Assembly (NCBI RefSeq): GCF_947504145.1
Contig: NZ_CANNGQ010000004.1
Coordinates: 186,001-250,000 of the forward strand
Reading direction: 5' to 3'
DNA: 64,000 nucleotides
From: an uncultured Microbulbifer sp.
Lineage (GTDB): Bacteria; Pseudomonadota; Gammaproteobacteria; Pseudomonadales; Cellvibrionaceae
The number at the start of each line of letters is the position of its first letter. The first letter of the stretch is position 1. This document shows positions 36,222-47,423 of the stretch, in pieces. The translations under genes and the position numbers were made by a program. The notes under the pieces were generated by a model. It was not told the origin of the DNA. It did no database searches and saw nothing but the letters and a program-made list of their open reading frames with translations.

Positions 36222-37598
36222 TTAACGGCTGGGAATAAAGCGCGCGATAAATGCCGGGAGGCGCTGCTCGTACAGGTACTGGTCGCGCACCTTGGCCACA
36301 TCAATCTGCGGATAGCGGCAGGGATCCAGATCCTGGGTAATGGTAATCAGGCCCATTTCTGCGAGCAGTTTTTTACCCTTGTTGACCACCGCCTGCTTGC
36401 GATCGTCATCCGCAGCCATATCAAACAGCCGCGGCTTTTCCAGAAGCTGCTTATTCCGATCTGTCACCAGCATGACTTTCGGCTTTAACCGGCGTTTGTG
36501 ACTCTGCTCAACCACCACCGCAATTTCACCGGTGGAAAGTTCGACCTGGGTGCCGGTAGGGTAAAGACCGATGGACTGGATAAACTCCACCACCAGCTGC
36601 TCCTGAAACGCGCAATTGCGCAGATCATAAAGCTGCCCGACTGCCCGGGAAGGGGGCAATGGGAATTCCGCACCGCGGGGATTGGTGGCCTCATCGTAAA
36701 AAGTCACAATACCGCACATACGCGCGAGCACCGGGATCTGGCCGCCGCGTAAACCGCGGGGATAGCCGCTTCCGTCGTACTGCTCTTTGTGACACTGCAC
36801 AATGTTGAGTATCTGCTGATCGACATTCGGATCGACCGACAGCAGTTTCACGCTGTAATCGACGAACTTCCGATACTCCAGCTCTTCCCGCGGCTCACGC
36901 TTCTCGGCTTTTAGCACTGTATCGGCAAGATACAGCTTGCCCACATCTTTCAGCAGCGTGGCAATACCCAGTTGAACCAGCTCCTGACGACGCAGGCCAA
37001 TATGCCGCCCGAACACCACCGCCCATACGCTGGCGCGCACCGAGTGGCTATACGTGTGTTCGTCCTTTTCCCGCACCCGCGCCAGCCAGGAAAAGGCATC
37101 GGGACTGCGCAGAACGCTGTCGACCATCTGCGTGACGGTCTGATTCACCTGTGCGGTGGGTAGCGGCCGATCCGTTTTCAGCTGGACCATGACCTCGTGC
37201 ATGCCCTGAACAATACGATCGTGCAACTGCCTCGCCTTGGCCGCCTCTTTGCGAGCAGGCTCCGGGGGGGCGTAGCTATCGTGCTTGATCTGGACCGGTT
37301 TACAGCTGATGGCAACGGGGATTCGGCGCGGGGTGCCCTTGGCGGGCGCGACACTGGCAGAGGCCTCACTGGCGGCGCGTGTCAGCTTGCGCAGCTTGAC
37401 GCCCACATCGCCTACGGTCTTGACCACATCCACGTAGACGTAACGGCAGTATTTCTGCAGCTGGCGGATTTCTTCCAAGTCGCGGATATAGAAACCCTGC
37501 AGAGCAAACGGGGTACGCGTCCACGGGCGATCCAGACGAGACACAAACATGCCTCGTTGCAGGTCTTCAACAAATACTTTCGCCTGTTGGATTGCCAC
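36222..37598 (-). CDS. Degenerate HD-GYP domain protein with N-terminal DUF3391
   Basis: The frame opens at 37727, but homologous architecture starts at VAIQQAKVFVEDLQRGMFV, so GTG 37598 is preferred (458 residues). DUF3391 (about 1-130) comes first, with FVSRLDRPW and TPFALQGF. The HD-GYP domain (about 175-370) keeps HTYSHSVRAS, YDGSGYPRGL and TFYDEA. The core HD pair is changed: LLKDVGK has K for H, the helix His after it reads FVDYSV, and the HHE site is CHKEQ. Several metal ligands are lost, so c-di-GMP hydrolysis is doubtful. It may bind nucleotide or act as an adaptor. Confidence 0.8.
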   Translation of the reverse strand: MAIQQAKVFVEDLQRGMFVSRLDRPWTRTPFALQGFYIRDLEEIRQLQKYCRYVYVDVVKTVGDVGVKLRKLTRAASEASASVAPAKGTPRRIPVAISCKPVQIKHDSYAPPEPARKEAAKARQLHDRIVQGMHEVMVQLKTDRPLPTAQVNQTVTQMVDSVLRSPDAFSWLARVREKDEHTYSHSVRASVWAVVFGRHIGLRRQELVQLGIATLLKDVGKLYLADTVLKAEKREPREELEYRKFVDYSVKLLSVDPNVDQQILNIVQCHKEQYDGSGYPRGLRGGQIPVLARMCGIVTFYDEATNPRGAEFPLPPSRAVGQLYDLRNCAFQEQLVVEFIQSIGLYPTGTQVELSTGEIAVVVEQSHKRRLKPKVMLVTDRNKQLLEKPRLFDMAADDDRKQAVVNKGKKLLAEMGLITITQDLDPCRYPQIDVAKVRDQYLYEQRLPAFIARFIPSR

Positions 37599-37688
37599 TT
37601 GATCGCTGCCGCTAATGGTTGCTGCGTAATTTTTGTTCTGGGTATAGCTGTGACCAGCCGGGATACGGCATAGCTGGCACACACTAAT

Positions 37689-37717
37689 GCCCCGCTTTGG
37701 GAAGCCCAAAGCGGGGC
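37689..37717 (-). terminator. Perfect 13-bp hairpin between hemE and the HD-GYP gene
   Basis: GCCCCGCTTTGGG (37689-37701) and CCCAAAGCGGGGC (37705-37717) pair without mismatch around a 3-base loop. It is 100 bp past the hemE stop on the minus strand. No T run follows, so it may be a transcript end stabiliser or a rho-assisted stop. It also lies in the leader of the HD-GYP gene. Confidence 0.55.
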
Positions 37718-37816
37718 GAATTGTCACACAAGTCTACTCGCTAGTACGCATTATAATTGTGACTTGCGTCACGGAAAAGTGGTCAGTGACTGCTCACCCA
37801 CCAAATTCATTCCGGG

Positions 37817-38896
37817 TTATTGGTGGTATTGAGGAGACAGTTCCACCACTGCATCAAACATGGCACCGGCGTGGGCCGGATCTACCTTGGGGGTAACCCC
37901 GTGGCCCAGGTTAAAGATATGGCCGGTCCCACGGCCAAAGCCCGCCAGAACCGAGGCCACTTCCTCGCGAATTCGCTCCGGGCTCGCCAGCAGAATCGAC
38001 GGGTCCATATTGCCCTGCAAGGTCACTCTGTCACCCACTCGCGCACGTGCCTGCGCAATATCCGTGGTCCAGTCCAGCCCCAGTGCGGTAGCACCGGCAT
38101 CCGCCATCGCCTCCAGCCACTGCCCACCACCTTTGGTGAACAGGATCACCGGCACCTGGCGGCCGTCATGTTCTTTAATCAACCCCTGCACGATGCGCGC
38201 CATGTAGTTCAGAGAGAACTCTTTATAGGCCGCGTGGCTCAAGGCCCCACCCCATGTATCAAAGATCTGCACCGTTTGTGCCCCTGCGCGGATCTGCGCA
38301 TTCAGGTAATCAATCACCGAGTCCGCCAGGACGGTCAGCAACTGGTGCATGTCTTCAGGACGGTTGTAGAGCATCTCCTTGGCGCGGGCAAAATCCCGGC
38401 TGGAGCCGCCTTCGATCATGTAGGTGGCCAGGGTCCAGGGGCTGCCGGAAAAGCCGATCAGCGGCACGCGACCGTTCAGCTCACGGCGGATGGTGGTCAC
38501 CGCGTCCGTCACGTAGCTGAGATCTTTCGCAGTATTCACGACTTCGAGCGCCGCGATATCGGCACTGGTGCGCACGGGCTTTTTGAATTTGGGCCCTTCG
38601 CCTTCCTCAAAGTACAACCCGAGGCCCATGGCGTCGGGAATGGTGAGGATATCGGAAAACAGGATGGCGGCATCCAGGGGGTAGCGTTCCAGCGGTTGCA
38701 GGGTCACTTCGCAGGCCAGTTCGGTGTTGCGGCACAGATCCATAAAGGTACCGGCTTTGGCACGAGTGGCGCGGTATTCGGGCAGGTAGCGGCCGGCCTG
38801 ACGCATCATCCACATGGGTGTGCGGTCGACGGGCTGGCGCAGCAGGGCGCGGAGGAAACGGTCGTTTTGGAGGGGGGCGAACTGGGTATCGGACAT
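37817..38896 (-). CDS. hemE: Uroporphyrinogen decarboxylase
   Basis: From the ATG at 38896 the protein has 359 residues, normal for HemE. The signature [13 protein letters not shown] at about 30-42 is intact, and the substrate-binding Asp lies in [31 protein letters not shown] and the late [13 protein letters not shown] blocks are as expected. It removes four carboxyl groups from uroporphyrinogen III to give coproporphyrinogen III in heme biosynthesis. The longer frame that opens at 39022 reads into repeat copy E and is rejected. It is transcribed alone toward the HD-GYP gene. Confidence 0.97.
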   Translation of the reverse strand: MSDTQFAPLQNDRFLRALLRQPVDRTPMWMMRQAGRYLPEYRATRAKAGTFMDLCRNTELACEVTLQPLERYPLDAAILFSDILTIPDAMGLGLYFEEGEGPKFKKPVRTSADIAALEVVNTAKDLSYVTDAVTTIRRELNGRVPLIGFSGSPWTLATYMIEGGSSRDFARAKEMLYNRPEDMHQLLTVLADSVIDYLNAQIRAGAQTVQIFDTWGGALSHAAYKEFSLNYMARIVQGLIKEHDGRQVPVILFTKGGGQWLEAMADAGATALGLDWTTDIAQARARVGDRVTLQGNMDPSILLASPERIREEVASVLAGFGRGTGHIFNLGHGVTPKVDPAHAGAMFDAVVELSPQYHQ

Positions 38897-39030
38897 GATC
38901 ACAACGGCTGGGTAAATGGCCGGCCATTGTACTCGCGGGGTCTCGTTTAGGACAGAGACTCGCCTGACTCGGGATTTATGCGGGTGATTGGGGTGGGCTA
39001 TTGGAGGTTTTGGGGTTCGCACTCAGGAGG

Positions 39031-39155
39031 AGCTGGGCGGCTTTGCTACCGGGTGGTTGTATGCGGGACACGCCGTAAACCCCTCCCTGGGGGCTCTGCA
39101 CCGCCATCCCTGGCGGAGAAGGTCCCGCATACAACCACCCGGTATCAAAGCCTTC
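39031..39155 (-). repeat. Variable-arm palindromic element, copy E (subfamily 2, most divergent)
   Basis: The outer arms 39039-39069 and 39122-39152 pair at 30 of 31 positions, the longest stem of the set. On the minus strand the first inner hairpin reads CCGCC-AGGGAT-GGCGG (39101-39116), a third stem type with compensatory changes. The second is CCCCC-AGGGA-GGGG (39079-39093 region). The GACCTTC and ACGGCGTGTC edges of subfamily 2 are kept. It lies upstream of hemE (135 bp from its ATG) and faces copy F. Confidence 0.88.
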
Positions 39156-39235
39156 GCACCGACTCACGTGCAATTTAAAATCACGGAGAAACCCGTTCGT
39201 GGCCCGAACCGAGCTCTGAAGTTCGATGAGAACGT

Positions 39236-39354
39236 GCTGGTGCCGGTAAAGGTTTGCCAGACCTTCAAAAACAGGATGTTTTTGCAGAGCCCCCAGGGAT
39301 GGGTCCACGGCGTGTCTGGCAAACCTTTACCGGTAGCAGTACCGCCACAAAGCC
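39236..39354 (+). repeat. Variable-arm palindromic element, copy F (subfamily 2)
   Basis: Perfect 20-bp outer arms lie at 39243-39262 and 39314-39333, with weaker pairing outward. The inner hairpin CAAAAAC / GTTTTTG (39266-39272 with 39278-39284) has loop AGGAT. The second motif CCCAGGGATGGG is at 39292-39303, and the tail CCGCCACAAAGCC at 39342-39354 equals that of copy B. It begins 38 bp beyond the gltD stop. The 80-bp spacer to copy E (39156-39235) holds no gene. Confidence 0.9.
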
Positions 39355-39392
39355 AGCTAGCGGTACCACAGACTCAGATATAGAGCCCAGAG

Positions 39393-40826
<1,434 letters not shown>

Positions 40827-43800
40827 TTATTCGCCGCGCTTGCGTACATCGGACAGCAGTCCGGCGAGGCTGGCAGCCTTGGGCTTCACCAACCAGAATT
40901 TGTTGAGGTAATCGTCGAAGTTGTCCAACAACTCTTCACCCCAGGCACTGCCGGTCTCGGCGACGAACTCTTCGATCACTTCGCGCAGGTGGCTCTGGTA
41001 TTCCTCCAGGGCCTCGCTGCTGATACGGCGCAGTTCGATCAACTCGTGGTTGCATTTGTCGAAGAAATCGCGATCCATATCCAGCACATAGGCAAAGCCG
41101 CCGGTCATGCCGGCACCGAAGTTGACCCCGGTCTTGCCCAGCACGGCGATCATGCCGCCGGTCATGTATTCACAACAGTGGTCACCCGAACCCTCGACGA
41201 CCGCGAAGGCACCGGAGTTACGCACACCGAAGCGCTCGCCGGCACAACCGGAGGCGAACAGCTTGCCGCCAGTAGCACCATACAGACAGGTGTTGCCCAC
41301 AATGCTGGTTTCCTCGGACGCAAATTCGCTGCCCTGAGGCGGACGGATCACCAGCTTGCCGCCGGCCATACCTTTGCCCACGTAATCATTGGCGTCGCCT
41401 TCCAGATACATCTCCAGACCGCCGGCGTTCCACACACCGAATGACTGGCCGGCAACGCCGGTGAGGCGCAGTTTTATGGGCGCATCTGCCATGCCCTGAT
41501 TGCCGTGGCGCTTGGCAATCTCTCCGGACAGGCGCGCACCGATGGAGCGGTCGCAGTTGGTCAGCTTGAAGCTGAACTCACCACCGGCCAGGTTTTCGAT
41601 CGCCGGCAGGGTTTCTTCTACCATGCGCTCGGCCAGAAGGCCTTTATCCCACGGTTCATTGCGGGCCTGCTGGCAGGTCTGCGGTTTGCTGTCGAGCAGC
41701 GCATCGGTGTGCAGCAGTGGTGACAGGTCCAGCGTCTTCTGCTTGGCAGTTTTGCCCTCGATGGCTTCCAGCAGGTCCACACGGCCCACCAGTTCATCCA
41801 GGGTGCGAATACCCAGGCCGGCCATCCACTCGCGTACTTCTTCGGCCACAAACTTGAAGAAGTTCATCGCCATTTCCACTGTGCCGATATAGTGCTCGTC
41901 GCGCAGATCCTTGTTCTGGGTGGCGACGCCGGTGGCGCAGTTGTTCAGGTGGCAGATACGCAGGTACTTACAGCCCAGCGCCACCATGGGTGCGGTGCCA
42001 AAGCCAAAGCTCTCAGCGCCGAGAATTGCCGCCTTGACCACGTCGAGGCCACTCTTCAGGCCGCCGTCGGTCTGCACCCGCACATTGCCGCGCAGGTCGT
42101 TGGCACGCAGGGTCTGGTGGGTTTCCGCCAGCCCCAGCTCCCAGGGGGACCCCGCATAGCGAATGGAGGTGATCGGGCTCGCTGCGGTACCGCCGTCGTA
42201 ACCGGAAATGGTGATCAGGTCCGCGTAGGCCTTGGCCACACCCGCGGCGATGGTGCCGACACCTGGGCGGGATACCAGTTTCACGGAAACCAGCGCATTC
42301 GGGTTGACCTGCTTGAGGTCGTAGATCAGCTGCGCCAGATCCTCGATGGAGTAGATATCGTGGTGCGGCGGCGGCGAGATCAGGGTCACGCCGGGCACGG
42401 AATAGCGCAGGCGCGCGATCAGCTCGTTCACCTTGCCGCCGGGCAGCTGGCCGCCCTCACCGGGCTTGGCGCCCTGGGCCACCTTGATCTGCAGTACCTC
42501 GGCATTCACCAGGTAATGCGGAGTGACACCGAAGCGGCCGGAGGCGATCTGCTTGATCTTGGAAACCTTATCGGTACCAAAACGCACCGGGTCTTCACCG
42601 CCCTCACCACTATTGGAGCGACCGCCGAGACGGTTCATGGCCTGGGCCAGGGACTCGTGGGCCTCCGGCGACAGAGCGCCGAGCGACATGGCGGCGGAGT
42701 CGAAGCGGCGCAGGATATTTTCTGCGGGCTCCACTTCGTCCAGCGGGATCGGCTGCACGTCTTTTTTCAGTGCCAGCAGGTCGCGCAGTGTGGCCACCGG
42801 GCGCTGATTGATCAGGGTGGCGTAGTCGCGCCAGGCACCGTAATCGCCAGTGCGCACCGCTTCCTGCAGGGCCTTGACCACATCCGGGTTGAAGGCGTGG
42901 TATTCCTCGCCGTAGACAAACTTGTGCAGGCCACCGGGAGAGACTTTCTTGCGCGCCTTCCACGCCAGTGTTGCGCGCGCGCGCATATCGTCTTCCAGCT
43001 CGGCAAAGCCCGCGCCCAGTACACGCGCCGGTGCTTCCGGGAAACACAGATCGATCACGTCCTGAGACAGACCCACCAGCTCGTACAGCAGCGCACCGCG
43101 GTAGGAGGCGATGGTAGAGATACCCATCTTCGACAGGATCTTCAGCAGGCCCTTGATGATGCCGTTGCGGTAATTCTTCTGCGCAGTGGCCGCGTCCAGC
43201 AGCAGCTCACCGGTTTCAATCAGGTGATTGATGATGCTGTAGGAGAAGTACGGGTGCACCGCTGTGGCGCCCACGCCAATCAGGCATGCCAGCTGGTGAG
43301 AGTCCCGCGCCGTTGCGGTATCCACCACAATGTTGGAATCGCAACGCAGCCCGTTGTGTACCAGGTGATGATGCACCGCACCGGTGGCCATCAGCGCGTC
43401 GATGGGCAGCTTGCCCTCTGCAATCTCACGGTCCGACAGCACAATGATCACAGTGCCGTCGTTGCGCACAGAATCCGCCACATCGCTGCACAGCTTTTCG
43501 ATGGCACTCTTCAGATCCAGCTGAGCGGGATCGTAATTGAGGTCAAAGGTCTTCGCGGTGAATTCTTCGCGCCCCAGGTCCAGCAGCGCGGTGTACTTCA
43601 TGTGCGACAGTACGGGCGAGGACAGAATCACCCGGTCCGCGTGCTCGACGGTTTCCTCGAATACGGATTTCTCACGGCCCAGACAGGTCTCCAGGGACAT
43701 GACGATGGTTTCCCGCAGCGGATCGATAGGCGGGTTGGTCACCTGGGCAAACTGCTGACGGAAATAGTCGTACAGACAGCGGTTGCCTTCCGACAATACC

Positions 43801-45278
43801 GCCATTGGCGTATCGTCGCCCATGGAGCCCACCGCTTCCTGACCAGCTTCCGCCAGCGGGCGGATCACTTGATCACGCTCTTCCAGGGAGGAGCTGAACA
43901 GCTTCTGGAAGACCTTGAACTGATCCAGGGAGAAGTTGTTGTCCACCGGCGCAGTGACCAGAGTAGAGCGAATGCGGCGGGCCTTTTCCTTCAGCCACTT
44001 TTTGTAGGGCTGTGCTTTTTTAAGCTCGCCGTCCACTTCGGCGGTGTGGCGCAACTCGCCCTTCAGGGTGTCCACAGAAAGAATCTGGCCCGGGCCCAGG
44101 CGGCCCTTGGCAACCACGTCCGCCGGATCGTACTGGTAAGTACCCACTTCCGAGGCAACAGTGATGAAGTCGTCCTTGGTGATTACCCAGCGGGACGGGC
44201 GCAGGCCGTTGCGATCGAGGGTACACACCGCGTGGCGACCATCGGTCAGTACCAGACCGGCGGGGCCATCCCAGGGCTCCATGTGCATGGAGTTGTATTC
44301 GTAGAAGGCGCGCAGATCCGAATCCATGGTGTCCACGTTCTGCCACGCCGGCGGTACCAGCATGCGAATGGCGCGGTGCATGTCGATGCCACCCACGGTG
44401 AGCAGCTCCAGCATATTATCCAGGCTGGAGGAGTCAGAGCCCACACGGTTCACCAGCGGCGTCAGTTCGGACAGCTCTGGCAAAAGATCGGTGATGAACT
44501 TGTTGGTGCGCGCCACAGACCAGTTGCGGTTACCGGTGATGGTGTTGATCTCACCGTTGTGCGCGACCATACGGAACGGTTGCGCCAGGGGCCAGCGCGG
44601 CATGGTGTTGGTGGAGAAGCGCTGGTGGAATACGCAAATGGCGGTTTCCAGGCGCGGATCCGCCAGATCCGGGAAGAACGCCGGCAGATCCGCCGGCATC
44701 ATCAGGCCTTTATAAGACAGCACGGAAGTGGACAGGCTGCCTATATAGGTAGCGTCCGTCAGCTGCTGCTCGGCCTTGCGGCGGGCGACGAACAGGCGTG
44801 CATTGAACTGCTGCTGCTCCAGCGGCGATTCCGCGTTGTTAATCAGCAGGTGTTCAAAACGCGGCAGGGATTCTTTGGCGATGGGGCCCAGACAATCTTC
44901 GTTGGTGGGCACCACGCGCCAGCCGGCCACTTTCAGGCCCTGCGCTTCCACAGCGCGCTCGAGAATGGCGCGAGCACTGGCGGCTTCCGCTTCGTCCAGC
45001 GGCAACATAATGGAGCCGACCGCATACAGGTCGCTCAGATCCTGGCCAAACTGCTCTTTTGCCACAGTGCGCAGAAAGCCGTCTGGCTTCTGCAGCAACA
45101 GACCGCAGCCATCGCCGGTTTTGCCATCGGCGGCAATACCACCGCGGTGAGTCATGCAGGTCAGCGACTCAATCGCTGTCTGCAACAACTTGTGGCTGGT
45201 TTGGCCCTTCAGGTGGGCGATCAGTCCAAAGCCACAGTTGTCTTTGAACTCATCCAATCGATACAGACCGCTACCCAT
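40827..45278 (-). CDS. gltB: Glutamate synthase (NADPH) large subunit
   Basis: The ATG at 45278, with GAGGA upstream, gives 1483 residues, in the range of bacterial GltB. Cleavage of a short propeptide would expose Cys15 in [12 protein letters not shown], the class II amidotransferase nucleophile. The central and FMN-binding domains follow, with [12 protein letters not shown] and [20 protein letters not shown]. The [3Fe-4S] cysteines are in [20 protein letters not shown], and the beta-helical GXGXG domain is at the C-terminus. It makes glutamate from glutamine and 2-oxoglutarate with GltD. The whole large subunit is intact. Confidence 0.97.
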   Translation of the reverse strand: MGSGLYRLDEFKDNCGFGLIAHLKGQTSHKLLQTAIESLTCMTHRGGIAADGKTGDGCGLLLQKPDGFLRTVAKEQFGQDLSDLYAVGSIMLPLDEAEAASARAILERAVEAQGLKVAGWRVVPTNEDCLGPIAKESLPRFEHLLINNAESPLEQQQFNARLFVARRKAEQQLTDATYIGSLSTSVLSYKGLMMPADLPAFFPDLADPRLETAICVFHQRFSTNTMPRWPLAQPFRMVAHNGEINTITGNRNWSVARTNKFITDLLPELSELTPLVNRVGSDSSSLDNMLELLTVGGIDMHRAIRMLVPPAWQNVDTMDSDLRAFYEYNSMHMEPWDGPAGLVLTDGRHAVCTLDRNGLRPSRWVITKDDFITVASEVGTYQYDPADVVAKGRLGPGQILSVDTLKGELRHTAEVDGELKKAQPYKKWLKEKARRIRSTLVTAPVDNNFSLDQFKVFQKLFSSSLEERDQVIRPLAEAGQEAVGSMGDDTPMAVLSEGNRCLYDYFRQQFAQVTNPPIDPLRETIVMSLETCLGREKSVFEETVEHADRVILSSPVLSHMKYTALLDLGREEFTAKTFDLNYDPAQLDLKSAIEKLCSDVADSVRNDGTVIIVLSDREIAEGKLPIDALMATGAVHHHLVHNGLRCDSNIVVDTATARDSHQLACLIGVGATAVHPYFSYSIINHLIETGELLLDAATAQKNYRNGIIKGLLKILSKMGISTIASYRGALLYELVGLSQDVIDLCFPEAPARVLGAGFAELEDDMRARATLAWKARKKVSPGGLHKFVYGEEYHAFNPDVVKALQEAVRTGDYGAWRDYATLINQRPVATLRDLLALKKDVQPIPLDEVEPAENILRRFDSAAMSLGALSPEAHESLAQAMNRLGGRSNSGEGGEDPVRFGTDKVSKIKQIASGRFGVTPHYLVNAEVLQIKVAQGAKPGEGGQLPGGKVNELIARLRYSVPGVTLISPPPHHDIYSIEDLAQLIYDLKQVNPNALVSVKLVSRPGVGTIAAGVAKAYADLITISGYDGGTAASPITSIRYAGSPWELGLAETHQTLRANDLRGNVRVQTDGGLKSGLDVVKAAILGAESFGFGTAPMVALGCKYLRICHLNNCATGVATQNKDLRDEHYIGTVEMAMNFFKFVAEEVREWMAGLGIRTLDELVGRVDLLEAIEGKTAKQKTLDLSPLLHTDALLDSKPQTCQQARNEPWDKGLLAERMVEETLPAIENLAGGEFSFKLTNCDRSIGARLSGEIAKRHGNQGMADAPIKLRLTGVAGQSFGVWNAGGLEMYLEGDANDYVGKGMAGGKLVIRPPQGSEFASEETSIVGNTCLYGATGGKLFASGCAGERFGVRNSGAFAVVEGSGDHCCEYMTGGMIAVLGKTGVNFGAGMTGGFAYVLDMDRDFFDKCNHELIELRRISSEALEEYQSHLREVIEEFVAETGSAWGEELLDNFDDYLNKFWLVKPKAASLAGLLSDVRKRGE

Positions 45279-45707
45279 AGAATTCCTCAAAGTGTTATCG
45301 CTACCCCGTACGCCCTCACTGCCAAACCGCTACTGTTGCTCTTCTTCACTAGCGGTGACAATCAGTTCACAGTCGGGAGACTGCTGTTGGGGGTATATTT
45401 ATCTACTCTCGAGCCAAAGGTGCCGCAGATTCCACTAACTTTTTGAAACCCCAATGACAAAAAAAGCCCACGTGAGGGGCTTGGTGGTGCTCGCTATATG
45501 CGAGCCTGCATTTCTTCTTATCAGCACAATTGTCAGCTCATTACCCCGGCTTTCACCGAGGGGGCGCGCAATATTACTCGTGCCCCCCTGTGATTGCAAG
45601 ATTCGCCAGTTTTTTTCGCTGTTCGCAACAACTTTGACCGATTTATCTTCTTTTGCCGCCACTTTCGGTCAAAGAATCCTCCGTGCGGTAAAATAACTAC
45701 AAAACTG
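45279..45707. other. Intergenic region upstream of gltB and downstream of aroB
   Basis: No gene is supported in 429 bp. Besides the terminator at 45458, two small hairpins are visible: GCTCG/CGAGC at about 45489-45505 and GGGGGC/GCCCCC at about 45559-45587. The gltB promoter should lie in the AT-rich part nearer 45300-45440. Confidence 0.4.
45458..45482 (-). terminator. Rho-independent terminator of the pilM-aroB unit
   Basis: On the minus strand AAGCCCC-TCACGT-GGGCTTTTTTT forms a stem of five or six pairs with a following T run. It is 226 bp past the aroB stop and before gltB. Confidence 0.75.
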
Positions 45708-46793
45708 TCATCGCGCGCCGCAGGTGCGCAACACCTCTATCAGCTGCTCTTTGGGCGTATCCGCGACAATCTGCGCACTCCCCAGGGCATGTAACAGTAC
45801 AAGCCGCAATTTGCCATCCTGCACCTTTTTATCCACCGACATTGCCTGCAAATAATCGTCTACTGCCATGTCCGCGGGAGATTGTTGCGGCAATTCCGCC
45901 TTACTTAGCAGCGCCCGCAAGCGATCAACATCCTGCGCTGAAATCCATCCGCGCAGCTTCGAAAGCTCCGCCGCCATCACCATACCTGCCGCCACCGCCT
46001 CTCCGTGCAGCCAATTGCCGTAGCCCTGCACCGCTTCAATAGCGTGACCGAAGGTATGACCAAAGTTGAGGATGGCGCGACGACCGGATTCGCGCTCGTC
46101 TTCCGCCACCACCGCGGCTTTATCCGCACAACTGCGCTGGATCGCATAGGCCAGTGCCTCGGGGTCCCTCGCCAGCAGCGCATCCATATTGCTTTCGAGC
46201 CACTCGAAAAATGGCGCGTCGCAGATCATCCCGTACTTGATGACTTCCGCAATGCCAGCGGATAGCTCCCGGTCGGGGAGCGTCGTCAGGGTATCGATAT
46301 CGATCAACACCAGCTGCGGCTGGTAGAAGGCGCCGATCATGTTTTTGCCGAGCGGGTGATTCACGCCGGTCTTGCCGCCTACGGAAGAATCCACCTGGGA
46401 AAGAAGGGTAGTGGGCACCTGTACAAAATCGACGCCGCGCTGGTAGCAGGCGGCCGCAAAGCCGCTCATGTCACCGATCACACCGCCACCGAGGGCGATA
46501 ATCGTGGTGCTGCGGTCGTGTCGTTTTTCCAGCAAGGTGTCGAAGACGCGATTGACGGTATCCAGCGTTTTAAACGCTTCGCCATCCGGAAGTAAAACGG
46601 TGTCGACCTTGGCAAAACCATTCAGTGCGGCAAGAACCATTTCGAGATACAGGGGCGCAATGGTCTCATTGGTGACCACAAGCACCTGCTTGCCGCGAAC
46701 GGATTCCTCAAAATACCCTGGGTCTTTCAACAGGCCGGAACCGATCAGAATCGGATAGCTGCGATCACCCAGATCGACATGGAGACTGTGCAT
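45708..46793 (-). CDS. aroB: 3-dehydroquinate synthase
   Basis: From the ATG at 46793, with AAGGGAG upstream, the protein has 361 residues. The NAD-binding loop [19 protein letters not shown] and the active-site run [19 protein letters not shown] are present, and metal ligands are in GHTFGHAIE. It forms 3-dehydroquinate from DAHP in the shikimate pathway. It lies 105 bp after aroK at the end of the pil-aro cluster, the usual gammaproteobacterial order. Confidence 0.97.
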   Translation of the reverse strand: MHSLHVDLGDRSYPILIGSGLLKDPGYFEESVRGKQVLVVTNETIAPLYLEMVLAALNGFAKVDTVLLPDGEAFKTLDTVNRVFDTLLEKRHDRSTTIIALGGGVIGDMSGFAAACYQRGVDFVQVPTTLLSQVDSSVGGKTGVNHPLGKNMIGAFYQPQLVLIDIDTLTTLPDRELSAGIAEVIKYGMICDAPFFEWLESNMDALLARDPEALAYAIQRSCADKAAVVAEDERESGRRAILNFGHTFGHAIEAVQGYGNWLHGEAVAAGMVMAAELSKLRGWISAQDVDRLRALLSKAELPQQSPADMAVDDYLQAMSVDKKVQDGKLRLVLLHALGSAQIVADTPKEQLIEVLRTCGAR

Positions 46794-46898
46794 GGCTACT
46801 CCCTTTCGCACACATCTGGCGGAATATACTCGGAAAGGCCGCTACTTTAGCACAATCGGTTGCGTGCTCGCCCGGCGGAACAGACGCGCACAGCCAAC

Positions 46899-47423
46899 TC
46901 AGCAATCGACGCTGGAGAGCAATCGATCCGAAACCATGGTCGAGGCCTGCTTCGGTGTGCAATCGTTGGTATCGCACACAAGGTCGGCCACTTCACTGTA
47001 GAAAGGCTCACGCTGGAGAAGGATTTCTCGCAGCTTGCCTCTGGGGTCCGCCACCTGAAGCAGTGGGCGGTTATTATTTTTGGCGGTGCGCTCCACGAGC
47101 TGATCGAGGCTCGCCCGCAGATACACCACAAACCCGTGCGCTTTAAGCAGCGCGCGGTTCTCCGGCAACAAGACAATACCACCGCCGGTGGCAATCACCT
47201 GTGGCTCACCGGTACAGAGATCTGCCAGCACCTCACTTTCACGGCGGCGAAAACCGGCCTCCCCTTCCACATCAAAGATCCAGGGAATATCGGCACCGGT
47301 ACGGTCTTCAAGCACTTTATCCGAATCGGCAAAAGGCAGCCCGAGTTGAGCTGCCAGTAATTTACCGATAGTGGACTTGCCGGCCCCCATGGGACCGACA
47401 AGAAAGATAGGTTGCGTGATCAC
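46899..47423 (-). CDS. aroK: Shikimate kinase
   Basis: The 174-residue kinase has Walker A GPMGAGKSTIGK at 10-21, FADSDKVLE (substrate Asp), FRRRESEVL and the GGGIVL loop. It phosphorylates shikimate. The GTG start overlaps the pilQ stop by four bases (GTGA), so translation is coupled to pilQ. Linkage of pilMNOPQ with aroKB is conserved in gammaproteobacteria. Confidence 0.95.
   Translation of the reverse strand: MITQPIFLVGPMGAGKSTIGKLLAAQLGLPFADSDKVLEDRTGADIPWIFDVEGEAGFRRRESEVLADLCTGEPQVIATGGGIVLLPENRALLKAHGFVVYLRASLDQLVERTAKNNNRPLLQVADPRGKLREILLQREPFYSEVADLVCDTNDCTPKQASTMVSDRLLSSVDC

Noticed and set aside
38976-39308. 110-codon minus-strand frame across elements E and F
   Set aside because: It is built entirely from palindromic element sequence and its spacer. 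The similar peptide at copy C is explained by the shared core.
1831-39354. Palindromic elements as integron attC sites
   Set aside because: No RYYYAAC/GTTRRRY end boxes, no cassette array and no integrase; copies are single or paired in housekeeping gaps.
1831-39354. Palindromic elements as a CRISPR array or IS ends
   Set aside because: Copies are spread over 37 kb without regular spacers, and no transposase or cas gene lies between or beside them.
41892-45446. Open frame of 1184 codons on the + strand opposite gltB
   Set aside because: GltB on the other strand has complete domains and motifs. The opposite frame has no recognisable domain and arises from codon bias in GC-rich DNA.
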